The notes: generated by a model not told the origin, from the sequence alone. A stretch of DNA of 64,000 bases from Sipunculus nudus (GCA_026874595.1 CM049306.1:94417642-94481641), one strand, 5' to 3'. Positions 34,801-48,559 are shown, counted from the stretch's first letter. A program made the numbers and translations.

Positions 34801-35300
34801 ATGTTGCCCTAAAACCTGTATATGCCATCACTGTAAACCTGATTCCGTCTGCTTATTCTGATGCATGCAGAGTCACTTATTCGCAAGGTGTGTTAAGTAC
34901 ATGAAGTATAGTGTTTCTCCTTAAAGTGATAAGTTATCTGCCAATATCTCGTTTGCATACTCCTACACACAAGTGGAAATAAACTTTCACCGGACGTGAT
35001 AATTTGCACAAAACATAAGCATAGCGCACACTGCCTGTTGGCTGTAACGCGCTACTTCACAAATCAAGATTTTTCAAGCTGTATCTTCTGTATTTCCTTC
35101 ATTTGTCTTCTGCTTGTCGCTCATAAGCTAAATCGGAACTCCTTTCACGCAGTCGTGTTATGGTCAACGGATACACGTGGACTGTGTTCTTACACACAGA
35201 ACCATAACAACGCAAAACAGATGAATTGGAGATATCCCGGAACCTATTGCTCTTTCCACTCCATATATATTTTATAACATCGTGTTGTTCTTTGTTTCAG

Positions 35301-38250
35301 ATGTTGTCATCCAATGACAGGCGGACATGGTGTGCATGGAACAGAAGGAAGACCTTTATCGCCATTATAGTACTGGGACAGCTCCTGGTTATCACATATA
35401 TGCTGCCCCCAGAGCGGCCGCCTGTCATTTTGGGCCCACCCGTGTCTGACGTCATGGGCCCAATACTGGCGGCCGACAAACAAGCCACTAGCATTTACAC
35501 TTACAGCCTTCCTTCAAACTTCACCTTTAACAGACCATCACTGAGCGCACTACCCAAGTCTTCTGTACCTAGAAGTATAAGTTGTCCAAAACTGTTTGCC
35601 GGGGACAAAGAGGAACAAAAGAAGGCAACAGAATATATGCGTCACAATAAAAGACATACCATCACCCCAGAAGAATATTTGTCTATGACCAAGGATTGTG
35701 ATACATTCCGCAGCAACCGAGGATATTTCTCAGAACCTTTAAGCAAAGAAGAGTACGAGTTTCCATTGGCGTATAGTTTATTAATGTACACGGATGTATA
35801 TCAGGTTGAGCGGCTGCTGAGGGCCGTGTATATGCCTCAGAATTTCTACTGTATCCATGTTGACATGAGAGCCAAATCTATTGTATCTAAAGCCATAAAG
35901 GCCATAGCTTCGTGTTTCCCTAATGTGTTTGTGGCATCAAAGTTAGTGAGTGTCCACTGGGGGCACGTCAGTATCATTGAAGCCGAGATGAGCTGCATGG
36001 CGGACCTGCTGCAGTATAAATGGAAATACTTCATTAATTTGAGTGGACAAATGTTCCCCTTGAAGACAAATGCTGAACTAGTCAAAATCCTTAAAATATA
36101 TAACGGCGCGAATGACATTGAAGGTACTTTTAAGAGGTGAGTTCTGGATTATAGTTATATAATACTGATAATATTCACCTATAAATGTCCGAGGGTTTAT
36201 GTGTAATCCGAAGATTTTGATATGCTGGTAGAAAGTGCATGTAATCTCTAAACGTAAACTTAAAAGCAAATAGGTCTGTTGCAATAGAATTTTACTAGAC
36301 CTGAGGCCAGTAGCAAGCCTAAATATTACTGATACCATTGTGATTTTCTTATGGATATACCATCGTTACACATAGGTGTCTTCAAATCATTAATGGGATT
36401 TAAGTCGTCTTATTGCATGATCCCCAAAAGCTCATTTATGGATATGTCGCTCAGCATATGAAGATTTGTATAGGTTTAGGTAAAGTCAGATGTAACAGTT
36501 TCTGTTACGGCGAACGAAATGAATGTTAAATGTCTCAGAACAACAATATAAATATGTCCTGTCTTATCTTTCAGATCACAGGTATTCTGGATGACGATAC
36601 GTCAGAAGCTGAGCTGGCAGCTCTGGGAATCTATAGACGTTATGATGCCTACAATCTTCCGTAAAACCTGTCCGCCATACCACGTGACCATATTCAAAGG
36701 TAGTAACCAGGTGGCCGTCCGTCGAGAGTTTGTGCTGTACCTGTTGAACAGCCCTGTGGCATTAGGTCTGCTGGACTGGTTTAGAGACACGTTGGCACCA
36801 GATGAATACTTGTGGCCCACACTCAATCACAATTCTCATTTACAAGCGCCTGGTGGTTACACAGGTAATGCCCTATCTTTATCTTTTTATACACCCGTCT
36901 TAAACGTAGTTATATGGTACTTGTCTACTTTGTCTAATATGGACTATGTCGTATTATGGTATGGTATTTGATGAAACTCAATTAAGAAAAATATAATATT
37001 TTGCCTTGATGGCGCCATGGTGACTCACCAATAATGTGATGGATTTTCATGAAACGCACTTTAAATATTTGCCAATATAGAGTTTATCACCTGAATTCAA
37101 TTTTTCGCAGACTGTGCTTATCTAGTGAGGTCAGAGCTCACATGACATGCACGTTTACTGTGCTTTTATTATCCTTTATCTTTTCTTTTAAGCTTATAAT
37201 ATATTAAATACTGGTGAAATAAAAGCGATAAGGATTGAGTGCAAATGTCACTTAGTGCATTGAATTGCAAATGTTTCAAATAAAGCAGATGTAAATACGC
37301 AAAAATTTTCATATACAAATACAGTGGAATATGCAGTTGCATTTGAACTGAACTTGCTCGCATAATGCCCACTCAATCCTGTCTAAACCTTAAGGATATA
37401 TTTTATACGGTGAATATTCCTGAATGACCAATCTGGCCAATATAAATTGGAGTCACGTTATATCAATGAGAGATTTATTTTAGTGTGTAATGTTTAAAAG
37501 ACTTGTGGAGCTGCATTTAGACTGGCATTTGAAAATCAAATATTCTCATTTATACAAAAGCAAATGCGGGTTCACTGGTAACATAAGGAAATGCGACATT
37601 TTAAAATGCAAATATAAATGTATTTATATTTGAAACCAAACCTGACACTTATCAGCTCATAATATGATCTGGATAGTTCATAGAACCCGCCCCTGGAGGT
37701 GGCCAGATCATAAGAACTATCAACATAAGTCAATAAAATATCGCTTAAAGACAAATATCATTTCTTTTGGTTTTGTCACATAACATTGTAACGACTTTCA
37801 TAAACCTATTGCTAACTCTGTAATGAACTGTAGAAACTTTTATTTCTTTTTTTTTAAATGCCAATGGTAAAAAAAATGACACGATTATTCTTTTGTGAAC
37901 CAGGTGACCCAGAGAGCAAGACGTTCACCGTGCGTGCGTCTCTGTGGATGTCGCTGGCTTGGCAGATGAACTGGTCCTGGGACCACTGGGAGTGTCAAGG
38001 AAAGTGGGTCCGGTTGATCTGTATATTCGGCGTGGGAGACCTCCCATGGCTGGCAGAAAGACCGGAGTTATTCGCCAATAAGTTCCATAGCAGCTTCGAG
38101 TATCTTGGATATGACTGTATGGAAGAGTTGCATTTTAACAAAACAGCGTCAAACGCCAAATTCAATACATCTTATTATACAAACTTACCTTTTGTAAACC
38201 AACATGATTTAGTAATTCAACCTTCATACAGCGATCATAATGCCACATAG
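35301..38250 (+). CDS. GCNT-like beta-1,6-N-acetylglucosaminyltransferase (GT14), predicted active; three coding exons
   Basis: Coding exons are 35301-36136, 36575-36864 and 37904-38250, with GT-AG introns in phases 2 and 1, exactly as in gene 1. Together they give 1473 nt and 490 aa. The layout is a short cytosolic tail, an anchor at about residues 18-36, a stem, then a Branch domain from about residue 92. Motifs include ISCPKLF, FPLAYSLL, QVERLLRAVYMPQNFYCIHVD (Asp188), IASCFPNVFVAS, VHWGH (Trp220), KWKYFINLSGQMFPLKTN, APDEYLWPT (Glu356), WVRLICIFGVGDLPWL (Arg412) and LFANKF (Lys435). In mouse C2GnT-L, Glu320 is the catalytic base and Arg378 with Lys401 neutralise the UDP diphosphate in place of a metal; the aligned residues are present here. 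Sequons lie at N73, N398, N454, N463 and N488. The expected role is Golgi branching of O-glycans or related glycans; the acceptor cannot be predicted. One oddity is Met251, where many family members have Asp (GQDFP). ATG 35301 follows the acceptor directly. Confidence 0.93.
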
Positions 38251-38615
38251 CTAATGTATGTTCATTCTATGCACATTTTTATATATTTGTATATTTCTTT
38301 TGGCATTTTTCTATATCAGTTGTGCGGTTTACCATGTGTTTGCTATGTGGTTTATTGAAAGATCTGACGTCCGTATTTGACTTCACCTATATGTGAAACT
38401 GCTTTTTTACATTGGCATTGTTATCACGATTATTTAGATTATACTGTTTACAAGATTGTTCAAATCATCAATATAATCCATGATAGAATTTTTTTTTTTG
38501 TGATATTATGAATTATTAGTATATGTTAGTTTGCTCTGCAGGATATATATCAGCCTTGGCATGACTTGTATTTGCTATTTTACTATCCTGTTTATTTTTA
38601 ATTATATACCTCCAG
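38251..38615 (+). other. 3' flank of gene 2
   Basis: AT-rich sequence expected to include the 3' untranslated region. No convincing AATAAA is visible close to the stop codon. Confidence 0.35.
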
Positions 38616-39995
38616 TGTATATGTGTTCTGCAAACCAGTGGAGTTTTTTTTGTTCTGCCGTTTGCTATGCACAATATAATTTGTCTTCATTAATAAGACT
38701 TATATGTCAAGGGTTTAAGACTTGTGTAAAAAGATTGGCTATGCATTTAGAGCGAATTCTGTATATATTCTTATTCATCGGGGAATAGATCTTGAGACAG
38801 GTACGCTTGCTTTATGATTGGTTCTTTGACATCATTATATTCTTTTCAAAACAACTACATGTGTATTAAGTAAACATTTGTATACCTATATATACAGGTA
38901 CCCCATACATCTAAAGGTTCAAGTTCTTGGACAGGTGTGTAAACATAGTACATTTTGCCTGTATTCAAACTAAACCTTCACATAAAGAAACATTTTAAGC
39001 AAAGGATTACTCCATATATAAGACCAGGCAATATATTAAAACTACACACTCAATTTTGTCCCAACGGGTTGGGAGAGGGAAACAGTGTATTTATATACAT
39101 ATGTGTTCTGCAAACCATGAATTTTTTTTTGGTTCTGCCGTTTGCTATGCAAATTATAATTTGTCTTCATTAAGACATTTCAAAGGTTAAGACTTTTGTA
39201 AAAAGATTGGCTGTGCGTTAAGAGCGAACTCTATATATATTCTCATTCATCGGGGAATAGGTCCTGAGACAGGTACGCTTGCTGTATGATTGGTTCTTTG
39301 ACATCATTATATTCCTTTCAAAAACAACTTCATGTTTATTAAGCAACCATTTGTTCATTTACTAAACTTTTGTTCATTTTGCTATAGAACATAATTATTG
39401 ACAAACATGTATATGAATTGTTGGCACAGCTCTGGCATTGGCGTCGTTTTTAGAGCAGAAATTTTAAGTTTTTACGTAGCAGGGACATTATGATGATAGA
39501 TGTGGGGATTACATTTTTCTCTCATTTATTCTCTGTTTTAAACATTATCAGATTTACCGTTTTGGTAAACGTCAGTAGACCGTGGTCTTTGTTCGTGGCC
39601 TCAATGTGGGTTCCCTTGGTGAAACTGTACCTTCAATTAGCTTAAACGAAATGTTCTTTATTATTTTACGAATAGTTTTACGTGCAACAATCATGTTTCA
39701 TGAATTTACCCAAACCTGCTTGTGTTAACTATTGAACATATACCATGGCATGTAGGTTGATGCTTGCCTGTAGAAGTATATAAAAATACAGGTACTCCAT
39801 ACCTATATATACAGGTACCTCATACATCTAAAGGTTCAATTTTTTGACAGGTGTATAAATATAGTTACATTTTACGTGTATTCAGACTGAACCTCCACAA
39901 TTTAGGTAAAATTGAAACAAATGATTACTCAATATAAGACAAGGCATTATGTTACAACTACACAATTTTGTCCCAACGGGTCGGGGAGGGATGCT
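38616..39995 (+). repeat. Segmental tandem duplication downstream of gene 2
   Basis: A roughly 250-base block at 38619-38880 (tgttctgcaaacca, ttctgccgtttgctatgca, tcatcggggaatag, gagacaggtacgcttgct) recurs at 39102-39357. An adjoining block at 38895-39080 (catacatctaaaggttcaa, gttttgtcccaacggg-type end) recurs at 39815-39990. So an A-B-A'-x-B' arrangement is present with about 85-90% similarity by eye. Neither block is coding. Confidence 0.8.
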
Positions 39996-40005
39996 TGATA
40001 TCTGA

Positions 40006-40610
40006 AAAGCCGGCCATACACGAGGCGACATGTCGCGCGACAAGTCGCAGAACACGCTTGTTCCGCGACAAGTCGCACCGTGTATGGGGGTTAGTCGCAC
40101 GTTTTCATGGGTTGCGCGACATGTCGCAGAAGAAGGAACATGTTTCTTTTTCCTGCGACTTGTCGCGCGACATCAGGCCAAGTGTTGGGAAAAGCCAACA
40201 AATAACAGTTATATATATAACGATTGATCATGTTATCCATTGCTAATGTGACCGTCCATGGTTTCACTGTGTCTGATTAGGGTGCTATATATGTGTGTGT
40301 GTTTGCGCGGTCAACAGGAAACTCAGAAGAAATTGTGTAGCTATCCCAGAATACCTATGCCTATTTTTCTTATATATCTATATTAATAAAGAGAAACAAG
40401 ACGAAATATGTCCTAGGCAGAATACATTTTTTCGTCACTCGCACTTATATTGATAAATTGTGTTATTTCGTTGAAACTTGGAAGTTATATGTTCGGTGCA
40501 TGTAGTTTTTATCATAGTTTTGCAGGACATGTTGCAGAACATGTCGCTGTGTGTATGGACTGTTCTTGTTGTGCAACATGTCGCAGAACATTCGTGTATG
40601 GCCGGCTTAA
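40006..40610 (+). mobile_element. Palindrome-rich TIR element (TTAA type?), copy 1
   Basis: The ends are AGCCGGCCATACACGA and TCGTGTATGGCCGGCT, the right end followed by TTAA. Subterminal regions are packed with CGACATGTCG and GTCGCGCGAC palindromes. The interior has no coding capacity. It matches the copy at 44693-45299 end to end, including tatgtcctaggcagaataca. TTAA at the ends suggests a piggyBac-type MITE, but the left flank of this copy (GAAA) is not TTAA. Confidence 0.75.
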
Positions 40611-41858
40611 GTCTTTTTACTCTCTGGTTTTCACTTAGTCATCGTTATAGGTTTTCATTTTTGCTGACCTCCCACCATATCATGAGCTATAAGGAACAGT
40701 TTCTTATCGTCACCTCACAGTTTTTTCAAACATATCAACACACCTACTATAGTCAAACTGGTCGCATTCACAGCATATGAAAGCACATTTTATCTACTGT
40801 TTTAAAATTGCATTTGCATATCAAATTTTAAAGCGGCTGTACAAATGTTAAGTTAAAGCATCCCTACTCCAGTGCAGCGTGAATACATGTGCCATGATTA
40901 TAGCAACTTAGAAAACATTTGGTAATACTTTGTAACTTTATGTCACGGATCGAAGTATTTGTTATATATATGACAAACCAGCCACTCACTGGATGACCAG
41001 ACGTTTCAGGTCTTAATATAAAAGTCTGAAATTATTGGTGCTATAAAATTGCCGCGTAAACAACTTTACGAAAAGTTAACCTAGATATATTTCCGCAGTT
41101 GTTTTTTGTAAGACATAACCAGACCAATTTCAAATCTGATCCTTCAAATTTATAGACCTTATATATAGAGAGAAAGAGATTTGTTATGACATTTTGTAAC
41201 CTTTTTCTACAAATGTGATTTTGAATACATGTGCTAGCTCAGCAAGTCCCATCGATAAACCTTAATCAGAATCCTGAATATCCAGTAAAATAACCCCTGA
41301 TGCACATAGTATATATACTTTAAAAAATTTGCCGTTGTGTATTTTTCAGTAGGGTATCCTACATTAAGTCTTTTAAGCATTTAGGCGTACCTTAAGGCGT
41401 AGCGATAACTGAAATGTTTAATCAACTAATATAAGCGCCATTTTTTACCTTCCACAAAGGTTCAAGTAACTTATTACTCTGGCTTATAACCTATTTTGTA
41501 AAAGAAAGAGTTGCTCAACATTGAAAGGCATTATCATATTGGAATTTTTTAATGTCTATTATTCCGTATGGAATCGTTTGCTGGGCACAGGTTAAGGGAG
41601 CGTGGTTACGTAAGTGTTGACGTATGATAGTCCTCTTATGTTATTTTATTAATAATAACATCTCAGGGTGCATGTGTATTATATGTATATTATTGTTCAA
41701 ACAATCTCGGATTTATGAATGTGAAGGCTTATGTGAGGAACTCAGTGTTAGTTGTGGTCTCGTTTTACCAGCTTGGTGTGGACACACTCGTTACAATTGA
41801 ACCTCTGTACCGTATATATGTATTACTATAGAAAGAGTGATCGGGTATTTTTTTATCA

Positions 41859-41862
<4 letters not shown>

Positions 41863-41907
<45 letters not shown>
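41863..41907. repeat. (TA)n microsatellite
   Basis: About 45 bases of TA. A second TA tract lies at 42514-42551. The surrounding 40.6-43.6 kb shows no supported gene. Confidence 0.9.
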
Positions 41908-41909
<2 letters not shown>

Positions 41910-42509
41910 GTGTAATGTTATCTCATATATACTCAACGTGATATATATAATAGAGATATTTTTTTTAAAAATACAAGAGCAGCTCGGATATTATGTTAAG
42001 ACATGTTTATTCTTTTCAGTTTCCTGTTGATTCATGAATAGATTTTAATTTACTTAATCGTGCATGATTTTGTCTCGTACAGAGCGATCTTCCCAAATCA
42101 AATACGCTTCCACTGGAATGAATAAATACAAAGATTACTTCCACTTGCTTTTATGTAGGCAAAGGAACAAACATAACGTGTTTCATATAATAATGTTATA
42201 TCTTGTTCCAATGGCCAATTAAATGTCAAATATAGATTGTCATGTTCATTACCTTTCCGCTTGTTAAAAACTATAATATTTATTTCCATTTTCAACTTTA
42301 GTAGGCTCTGGCGACAAAATGCCCTTACCAAGGGTTTCCTATTCTTTTTTGTTGTTAAAACGATTGGTGCATTATTATATATGGCGTATATTTAAAAACA
42401 AACATGGGTCATGAAGGTCCTAATTTTTCTCAGTTTTTTTTTTTAAACTCTGTGAACCTTTCCTGAATACAATCGTATATTTATGTGTGCATACACATAT
42501 ATATTTGTG

Positions 42510-42556
<47 letters not shown>

Positions 42557-43689
42557 AAATTTATTATGTAAATAAATTGTTTAATATTCATAATCAATGT
42601 CTCTCTTTCTATTCCGATAGCAAGTCAAGTGGTCTTAAGGCGAGTCCTGCGTGTTTTGTCCACGTCAAACATATGAACATGAACCTTTCCTAGGCAGAAC
42701 TTAGGAAGAGGATTACAAAATAATATTTACAATTTATGGTCAAACTAACTTTCTGTATCGTATCCAAAAGACAATAATCGCACTACACAGTTATGACGAA
42801 CCGATAAACCCGTTATAGAATGCAATATGTCCGTACATATTATTTTTTCCGAATCCTGACCATGTGTAAGATGCCTGATAAATCAGTAAAAATCATTTAG
42901 CCATTAATCGAACTCATTGAGGACCACCTGCGCTAACTCGGGGACATCTTCCCGCCCATAGGCGGCGTTCTGGTCCTGTCGATATGACATATGGTGAACC
43001 CATTATTGAGCGTAGGTAAAAAATCCCAGCAGTTTGCGAAACATTTTTTTTTCCACGTCTATTCCATGTCTCGTTTTGTGCATTGAATAGCATTTGGTAA
43101 GCTTTCAGAGACATATTTGCAAGTCTGGCCGAGTTTTCCGTCACTCGATAATAAGCGAACTTGTTTGAAAATGCTAATAATTTGATCACTGTTTTAGACT
43201 GGGAAGGTCTATTTTTCTACATTGACTATTATTTTGAAAGTCATTCTTGGGCTTACAGACCATACATGTTTTCTGACACTGATATGTGCATGTGCCATCA
43301 GCTGTTATGTTCTCTTAAGGGTCATATACTCTATTTGCATAACTATTACATTTAAGACACACAGCGGATGCATTGAACCATGCATGCCGACCTTACCATG
43401 ACCTGCATGTGAATAGGATGGCCGTCAGCCCATACACGACTGACAGTCAAGTTCATGCTTTGTTATAATATTATATATAACTCAATTTTGAAATGATCTG
43501 CTGGAGAAAATGGTGAAATAAGGGACCTTAAAATATTCATTTAAGCATTATTGTTAACACCCTTCCTTAGTGTCAGTATTTTCAGGATAAATATTGATAT
43601 GTGCATTTCGTTATATTATCGGGGAGAGAAACATTCAAAAATACATGTAAATAATATCTGAGCTCGACGTCCACAAATTCACGAAAATT

Positions 43690-44110
43690 ATCCCGGTTAT
43701 AATTATGTCTTCCCTTCCTTTTTTGGGGGACAGAGCGTGTAGTATGTCGTCGGCGTCCAATGTCATTTCCTGTGAACGCGATACCTTTTGAACCACTTTT
43801 GAACTTTCTATCACTATCTTAATATCGGACTAGATCGAAAACGGTGATCTTGACCTTCAAGTTCAAATAAACATAAATAGATTTTTTTTGTGAATCCCAT
43901 AATTTTTTAAGTCTCGCATATTATTTTCTCAGATTTGATACACAAAGTACTTGGATGAGTTCGGAAACTGGTTACCTTGATCTGGATCTTCAAGGTCAAA
44001 CATCGGAATTATTGCTCATTGTTTCTACGATTACTCGTGAATGTGATAACTTTTGAAGCACTGCTTCATATTCAAGGTAATCAAAGGTGTTCAATGTCTA
44101 TGCCCAAGCC
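43690..44110 (+). repeat. Diverged two-unit repeat
   Basis: The blocks 'gtgaacgcgataccttttgaa..ac' (43772) and 'gtgaatgtgataacttttgaagcac' (44037), with 'cttgaccttcaag' or 'cttcaaggtcaa' nearby, mark two diverged units of about 265 bases. Confidence 0.55.
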
Positions 44111-44692
44111 GTATTGGTATATGTCAGGTTAAAGGCTTCGTTCACAATTTATCACGTCGTGAGGAATGGTTAGACAATAAACACTCATACACGAATATTG
44201 AAGCACCAATTATATTTATAAGCGAAGAAAATTGCAAGTCGACGGAGAATGATATTTTTCGGGCTGAGGCCATAGAAAAAGCCTGTTTGTAAGAAATTAA
44301 ATCACATCATACAGCACTAAAACATGCCTGTAGGCATGTTAACTTTTTTGTGCAACAGCTGTATTCGCATTTCTGATAGGTAAATACAGATGAACTTGCG
44401 ACATGAGAAGGAATGACCCTATATTCATGAGTTCTAGGTGTTCTCTCAACAGCATCCTCAAATTCTCTCAAAGGTTCACCTGACCTTGTAGCCTCAACAA
44501 AACCAGTGTTCATGGAAAGACCATGTGTCGTTTAGAAATAATGGGCCAGTAATGACTCCATAGAATAATTAGGCCCGACACATATTGCAGAGCATATATG
44601 TGGGAACATATAGCAGGCAAACACCCCGATGGGACCGTGCCTTTGTCATACTATAGTCACACGTACATCAAGGCAGGCTGTCACCCTCATTT

Positions 44693-45299
44693 TAAAGCTG
44701 GCCATACACGAAAAAGCTGGCCATACACGAGGCGACATATCGCGCGACAAGTCGCAGAACACGCTTCTACCGCGACTAGTCGGACCGTGTACGGGGGTTA
44801 GTCGCACGTTTTCATGAGTTGCGCGACATGACGCAGAAGAAGGGACATGTTTCTTTTTCCTGCGACTTGTTGCGCGACATCAATCAAGTGTCGGGGGAAA
44901 AGCCAACGAATATATAATGATTTATCATGTTAACCTGTGATAATGTGACCATCCATGGTTTCACCGTGTCTGATGAGGTTACCAAGTGTTTTGCGCGGTC
45001 AACAGGTAACTCAGGTAGCTATCCCAAAATACTTTTGCCTATTTTTCTTATGTATCTATATAAATAAAGAGAAACAAGACAGAATATGTCCTAGGCAGAA
45101 TACACTCTTCGTCACACGAAATGTTACCATACAAAATCATGTTTGAATCCTGGAATTTATGTTTGATGCATGTAGTTTTTATCATAGTTTTGCAGGACAT
45201 TTTGCAGAACATGTCGCTGTGTGTATGGACTGTTCATGTTGAGCGACATGTCGCAGAACATTCGTGTTCTGCGACATGTCGCCTCGTGTATGACCTTAA
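44693..45299 (+). mobile_element. Palindrome-rich TIR element, copy 2
   Basis: Same orientation and length as copy 1 at 40006. The left end reads TTAAAGCTGGCCATACACGA, with the first 15 bases duplicated at 44711. The right end is CTCGTGTATGACC followed by TTAA. TTAA at both ends supports a TTAA target duplication. The right end retains a further CGACATGTCGC palindrome that is missing in copy 1. Confidence 0.78.
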
Positions 45300-45636
45300 C
45301 ACGTGTATATCTCATGTGTGGTCACATGAAATTATGTCTAGTCGATCACATCATGGAATTTCAGACTCCATGGTCAAACTCTGTAGATTTGTTTTACCAT
45401 CCGAAACATAAATAGATAAACCTCGAAACCGCTATAAGGATGAATGACAGATTTCCGTTTGATCACATGATCGACTGGAATGTAAGATACTGCGTTTAGT
45501 GGGCAGTCGGAGTCGTTATATAGCCATTTGGCCTCCAATCCATATATCCATTGTTATACAGGCCAGCATCATCAGTGATTCGCCTACTATACAGTATACG
45601 GCTGTATAAACAGTAATACCTGTCTGAAAGACTACC

Positions 45637-46107
45637 TAATATGTGTTAAATCAAGGTTATTTGCCCAGGTCTATGGTTACGATACGTCTTTCTACCTGGA
45701 TGCTAGATTAATATGGACCACTTGTTTATTAAGACCATACGTCAGTGAACCAAAGCATACACACTGGTTATACCTGATCTGTCTATAATCAGACTACCAC
45801 TTTTTGAAAGTCCAAAGGGTGGTCTTATTACAGATAAGTTTCACTCTAGTTCACTACATGCGAACCACCCCCTCTTGTTATATCAAACTTATATGATATA
45901 TGGGGATTATATTGAACTCACATTCGAGACTTTATTCTAATTTACTCTTGTAGATCGGCTGATCATTTTAGTCATACTGAGCTCTAGCAATATATATGTC
46001 TTATCAATCATCTTTCCATGTGGTTTTCCATATTAATCTAGCATCCAGGTAGAAAGACGTATCGTAACCATAGACCTGGGCAAATAACCTTGATTTAACA
46101 CATATTA
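45637..46107. mobile_element. MITE with ~80-bp perfect terminal inverted repeats
   Basis: Left arm 45637-45716 and right arm 46028-46107 are, by eye, exact reverse complements (ends TAATATGTGTTAAATCAAGG and its complement). The 311-base interior is non-coding. TA at both ends is compatible with a TA target duplication (Tc1/mariner type). Perfect arms suggest a recent insertion or ongoing gene conversion between arms. Confidence 0.88.
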
Positions 46108-46319
46108 CTCTTTAATTCAAACGGCAACATGCCGTCGTTTTACAGGCTTCTTGTGCAATCGCATAAATCACATTCCACCGTTAAAATGAAACAAGGCATT
46201 TTAGTCGGAAATGGTTATAATTCGGTAACCGGTTCAATTATAGAGTATAAAACATCATATAACGGATCATATGGTTGTATAGATTGCACTGAAGGTTGGT
46301 ATGCAATTTGACACCCATC

Positions 46320-48480
46320 TTGGACACCAATGTATCATTCTACCATGATTCCAGTCATATTTCTATAGAAATACTCGAAGCCATATTAGAGTCAGACCTG
46401 AGCAAATAAATAAAGATAATTAAATAAGTTCAAACAAAACAATACCAAAGACCCCAATTGCGATTTAAGTAGGTATAGATATTAATTTACTTCGTTAAAA
46501 CCGGGACCAGTCTGAGCTTCTAGATGAGTTCTCGTCAAAATTTATCATTTTATATTCATGAAAAAAGATGGAATTTCAGAAATTCAAACAAAGAATTTTC
46601 TCCCTATTCAATGTTTCTCCCTATTTATTTTGTGATATTACCGTAGGCGTTGGCAACTGATACCAAAGTATTCATTAACAAAAGTTTTTTATTTAAAAAT
46701 ATGTATACTGTTATAATCAATTTATTTTTTTTAATAACTGCCTTTTGTGCGCCCGTATCATATTTAAACCAGTATAAATGATTATAATTACTGCAATAAG
46801 ACTAACAAGACCTAAATTTATAGTAAATGTCGTTAAAATTCTAACTCCACCTTGGTTATTTGTTATTATCACGGAAATGTTTATGGTAGTCACATATGGT
46901 GGTCTTTATAAATTCTTTTACATTAATGACATTAGTACAAACCATTAAGAGATTCCAATGTCATGTAAACAGTCAAGTCACGCCAATTACATTTTGAATT
47001 AGGATAATGCCATTTAATAGGTTAATGTACAGAACAGAACTGACGCTGAAGGACGAGTATGGATTAGGTGCGCTACATTTTGTAAAACACCAGCAAACTA
47101 ATGGTTTAAAAGCCCGCAGGCATCCCACGAAGCCGACCAGTACTGTTGCCATAGTAATGACCGATGGAGTCAGAGGGAGGTTGACTGCTGCTTCTATAGG
47201 CCGAGGTTTGCTCTGATCAGAGCTCCCTTTATCTGAAACCAGAGGAACATCTCGACGGGTTCCTTGATATGTTTGCTCGCTTCTATCAGCTATATAAATA
47301 TCTGAAATGACACCAGTGTGTAGAGTTGCTCGAACTGGTAATCAAGTAGTTTTATTTAAAGTCCAAGTTTCATGCACTTTTATAAGTTAAACAAGGGACC
47401 TATGGGTCACGACGCTCAGCTGTTATATATGATAAAAAAATATTATTTAGAAATGAGGCACATGCTGGTTTTGTGTGGTAATAAATATAAGCTGTATTAT
47501 GAGTTGTTGTTGTTTAGCTTATGTATGATTTTGATAGTACCTTTGGAGACAGGGAAGAGGATTGATTTCATTTATTTTATTAACAAATGGAGTACTACTG
47601 TCACACAGATTTTGACTTGGCCATATAACTTATAAGCAGAACATATAATATAAGAGTTTAACTATTTATTAAAAAAATTACAAATATTGTCCCAAATATA
47701 ATTTTTATTAAAAATAATAAGAGAATCATATGATTTTTTAAAATGAAATATAATTGATATGATCATTAAAATAATATTAAAGAATATATTCATGAATGCA
47801 TTCATGAATACATTTTGAAAGTATTTGCACGAGTATTCATATACTTTCATTTTTACCGGAATTCCCATTCTTTATGCAAGAAATTTTATAATGGAGTACA
47901 TAATCATATTCGTATTTAAATACAATTACAAAGTATTCGCACCATGTCTGGTATTTATTCAGTTTTCACCAAACAATGATGTTGAGAATCCAGAATATAC
48001 AAAATTCACACATTTAAATAATGATCATAAGTATCTGGTTTTATGGCTTTTATTTATATTAAAAAATAACTGTAAAAAATTCATTTTGGACTAATTTCAC
48101 ATCAATGTACACACTAGACACAGTAGGAATCTAGATTAATATTATCAACTTTGTCTATCATTAATTTCCTTCATATAATCCTTAATGATTAGTAATGAAT
48201 AATATGATTTACTTATTTATCATTAAAAATGAACTGAAAAATGCCATAGGTGACTGCATGGTGTTATTTGAATATGTGACATTCTACCCATCGATACAAG
48301 ATTCTTATATCATCAGTAACTGCAAGTTAATTTCCTGTTATTATAAACTAACAAATTCCTTTTCTATTTTCTTTAATTTGTTATTAAAAACCAATAAAAA
48401 TTTATTAATTTATTGTTTATTGTTATGTTGTTGGTTAAAACTACTAGATGAGTTGGGTTGAACACCTGGATCAACTGTGG
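46320..48480. other. AT-rich intergenic, nothing identified
   Basis: Strongly AT-rich, particularly 47640-48460. Open frames here are low-complexity and show no domain or splice context. Confidence 0.5.
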
Positions 48481-48559
48481 CTGGCCATCAGCTGCCTGGA
48501 TTCTCCCCTCAAGCGTGCATAATTTGATGAAAGGTCAACAAGGTCAACATACAGGTGAC

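Noticed and set aside
47641-48470. Run of short AT-rich open frames that might be mitochondrial-derived DNA
   Set aside because: No recognisable mitochondrial gene order, rRNA or tRNA; low-complexity AT-rich sequence explains the frames.
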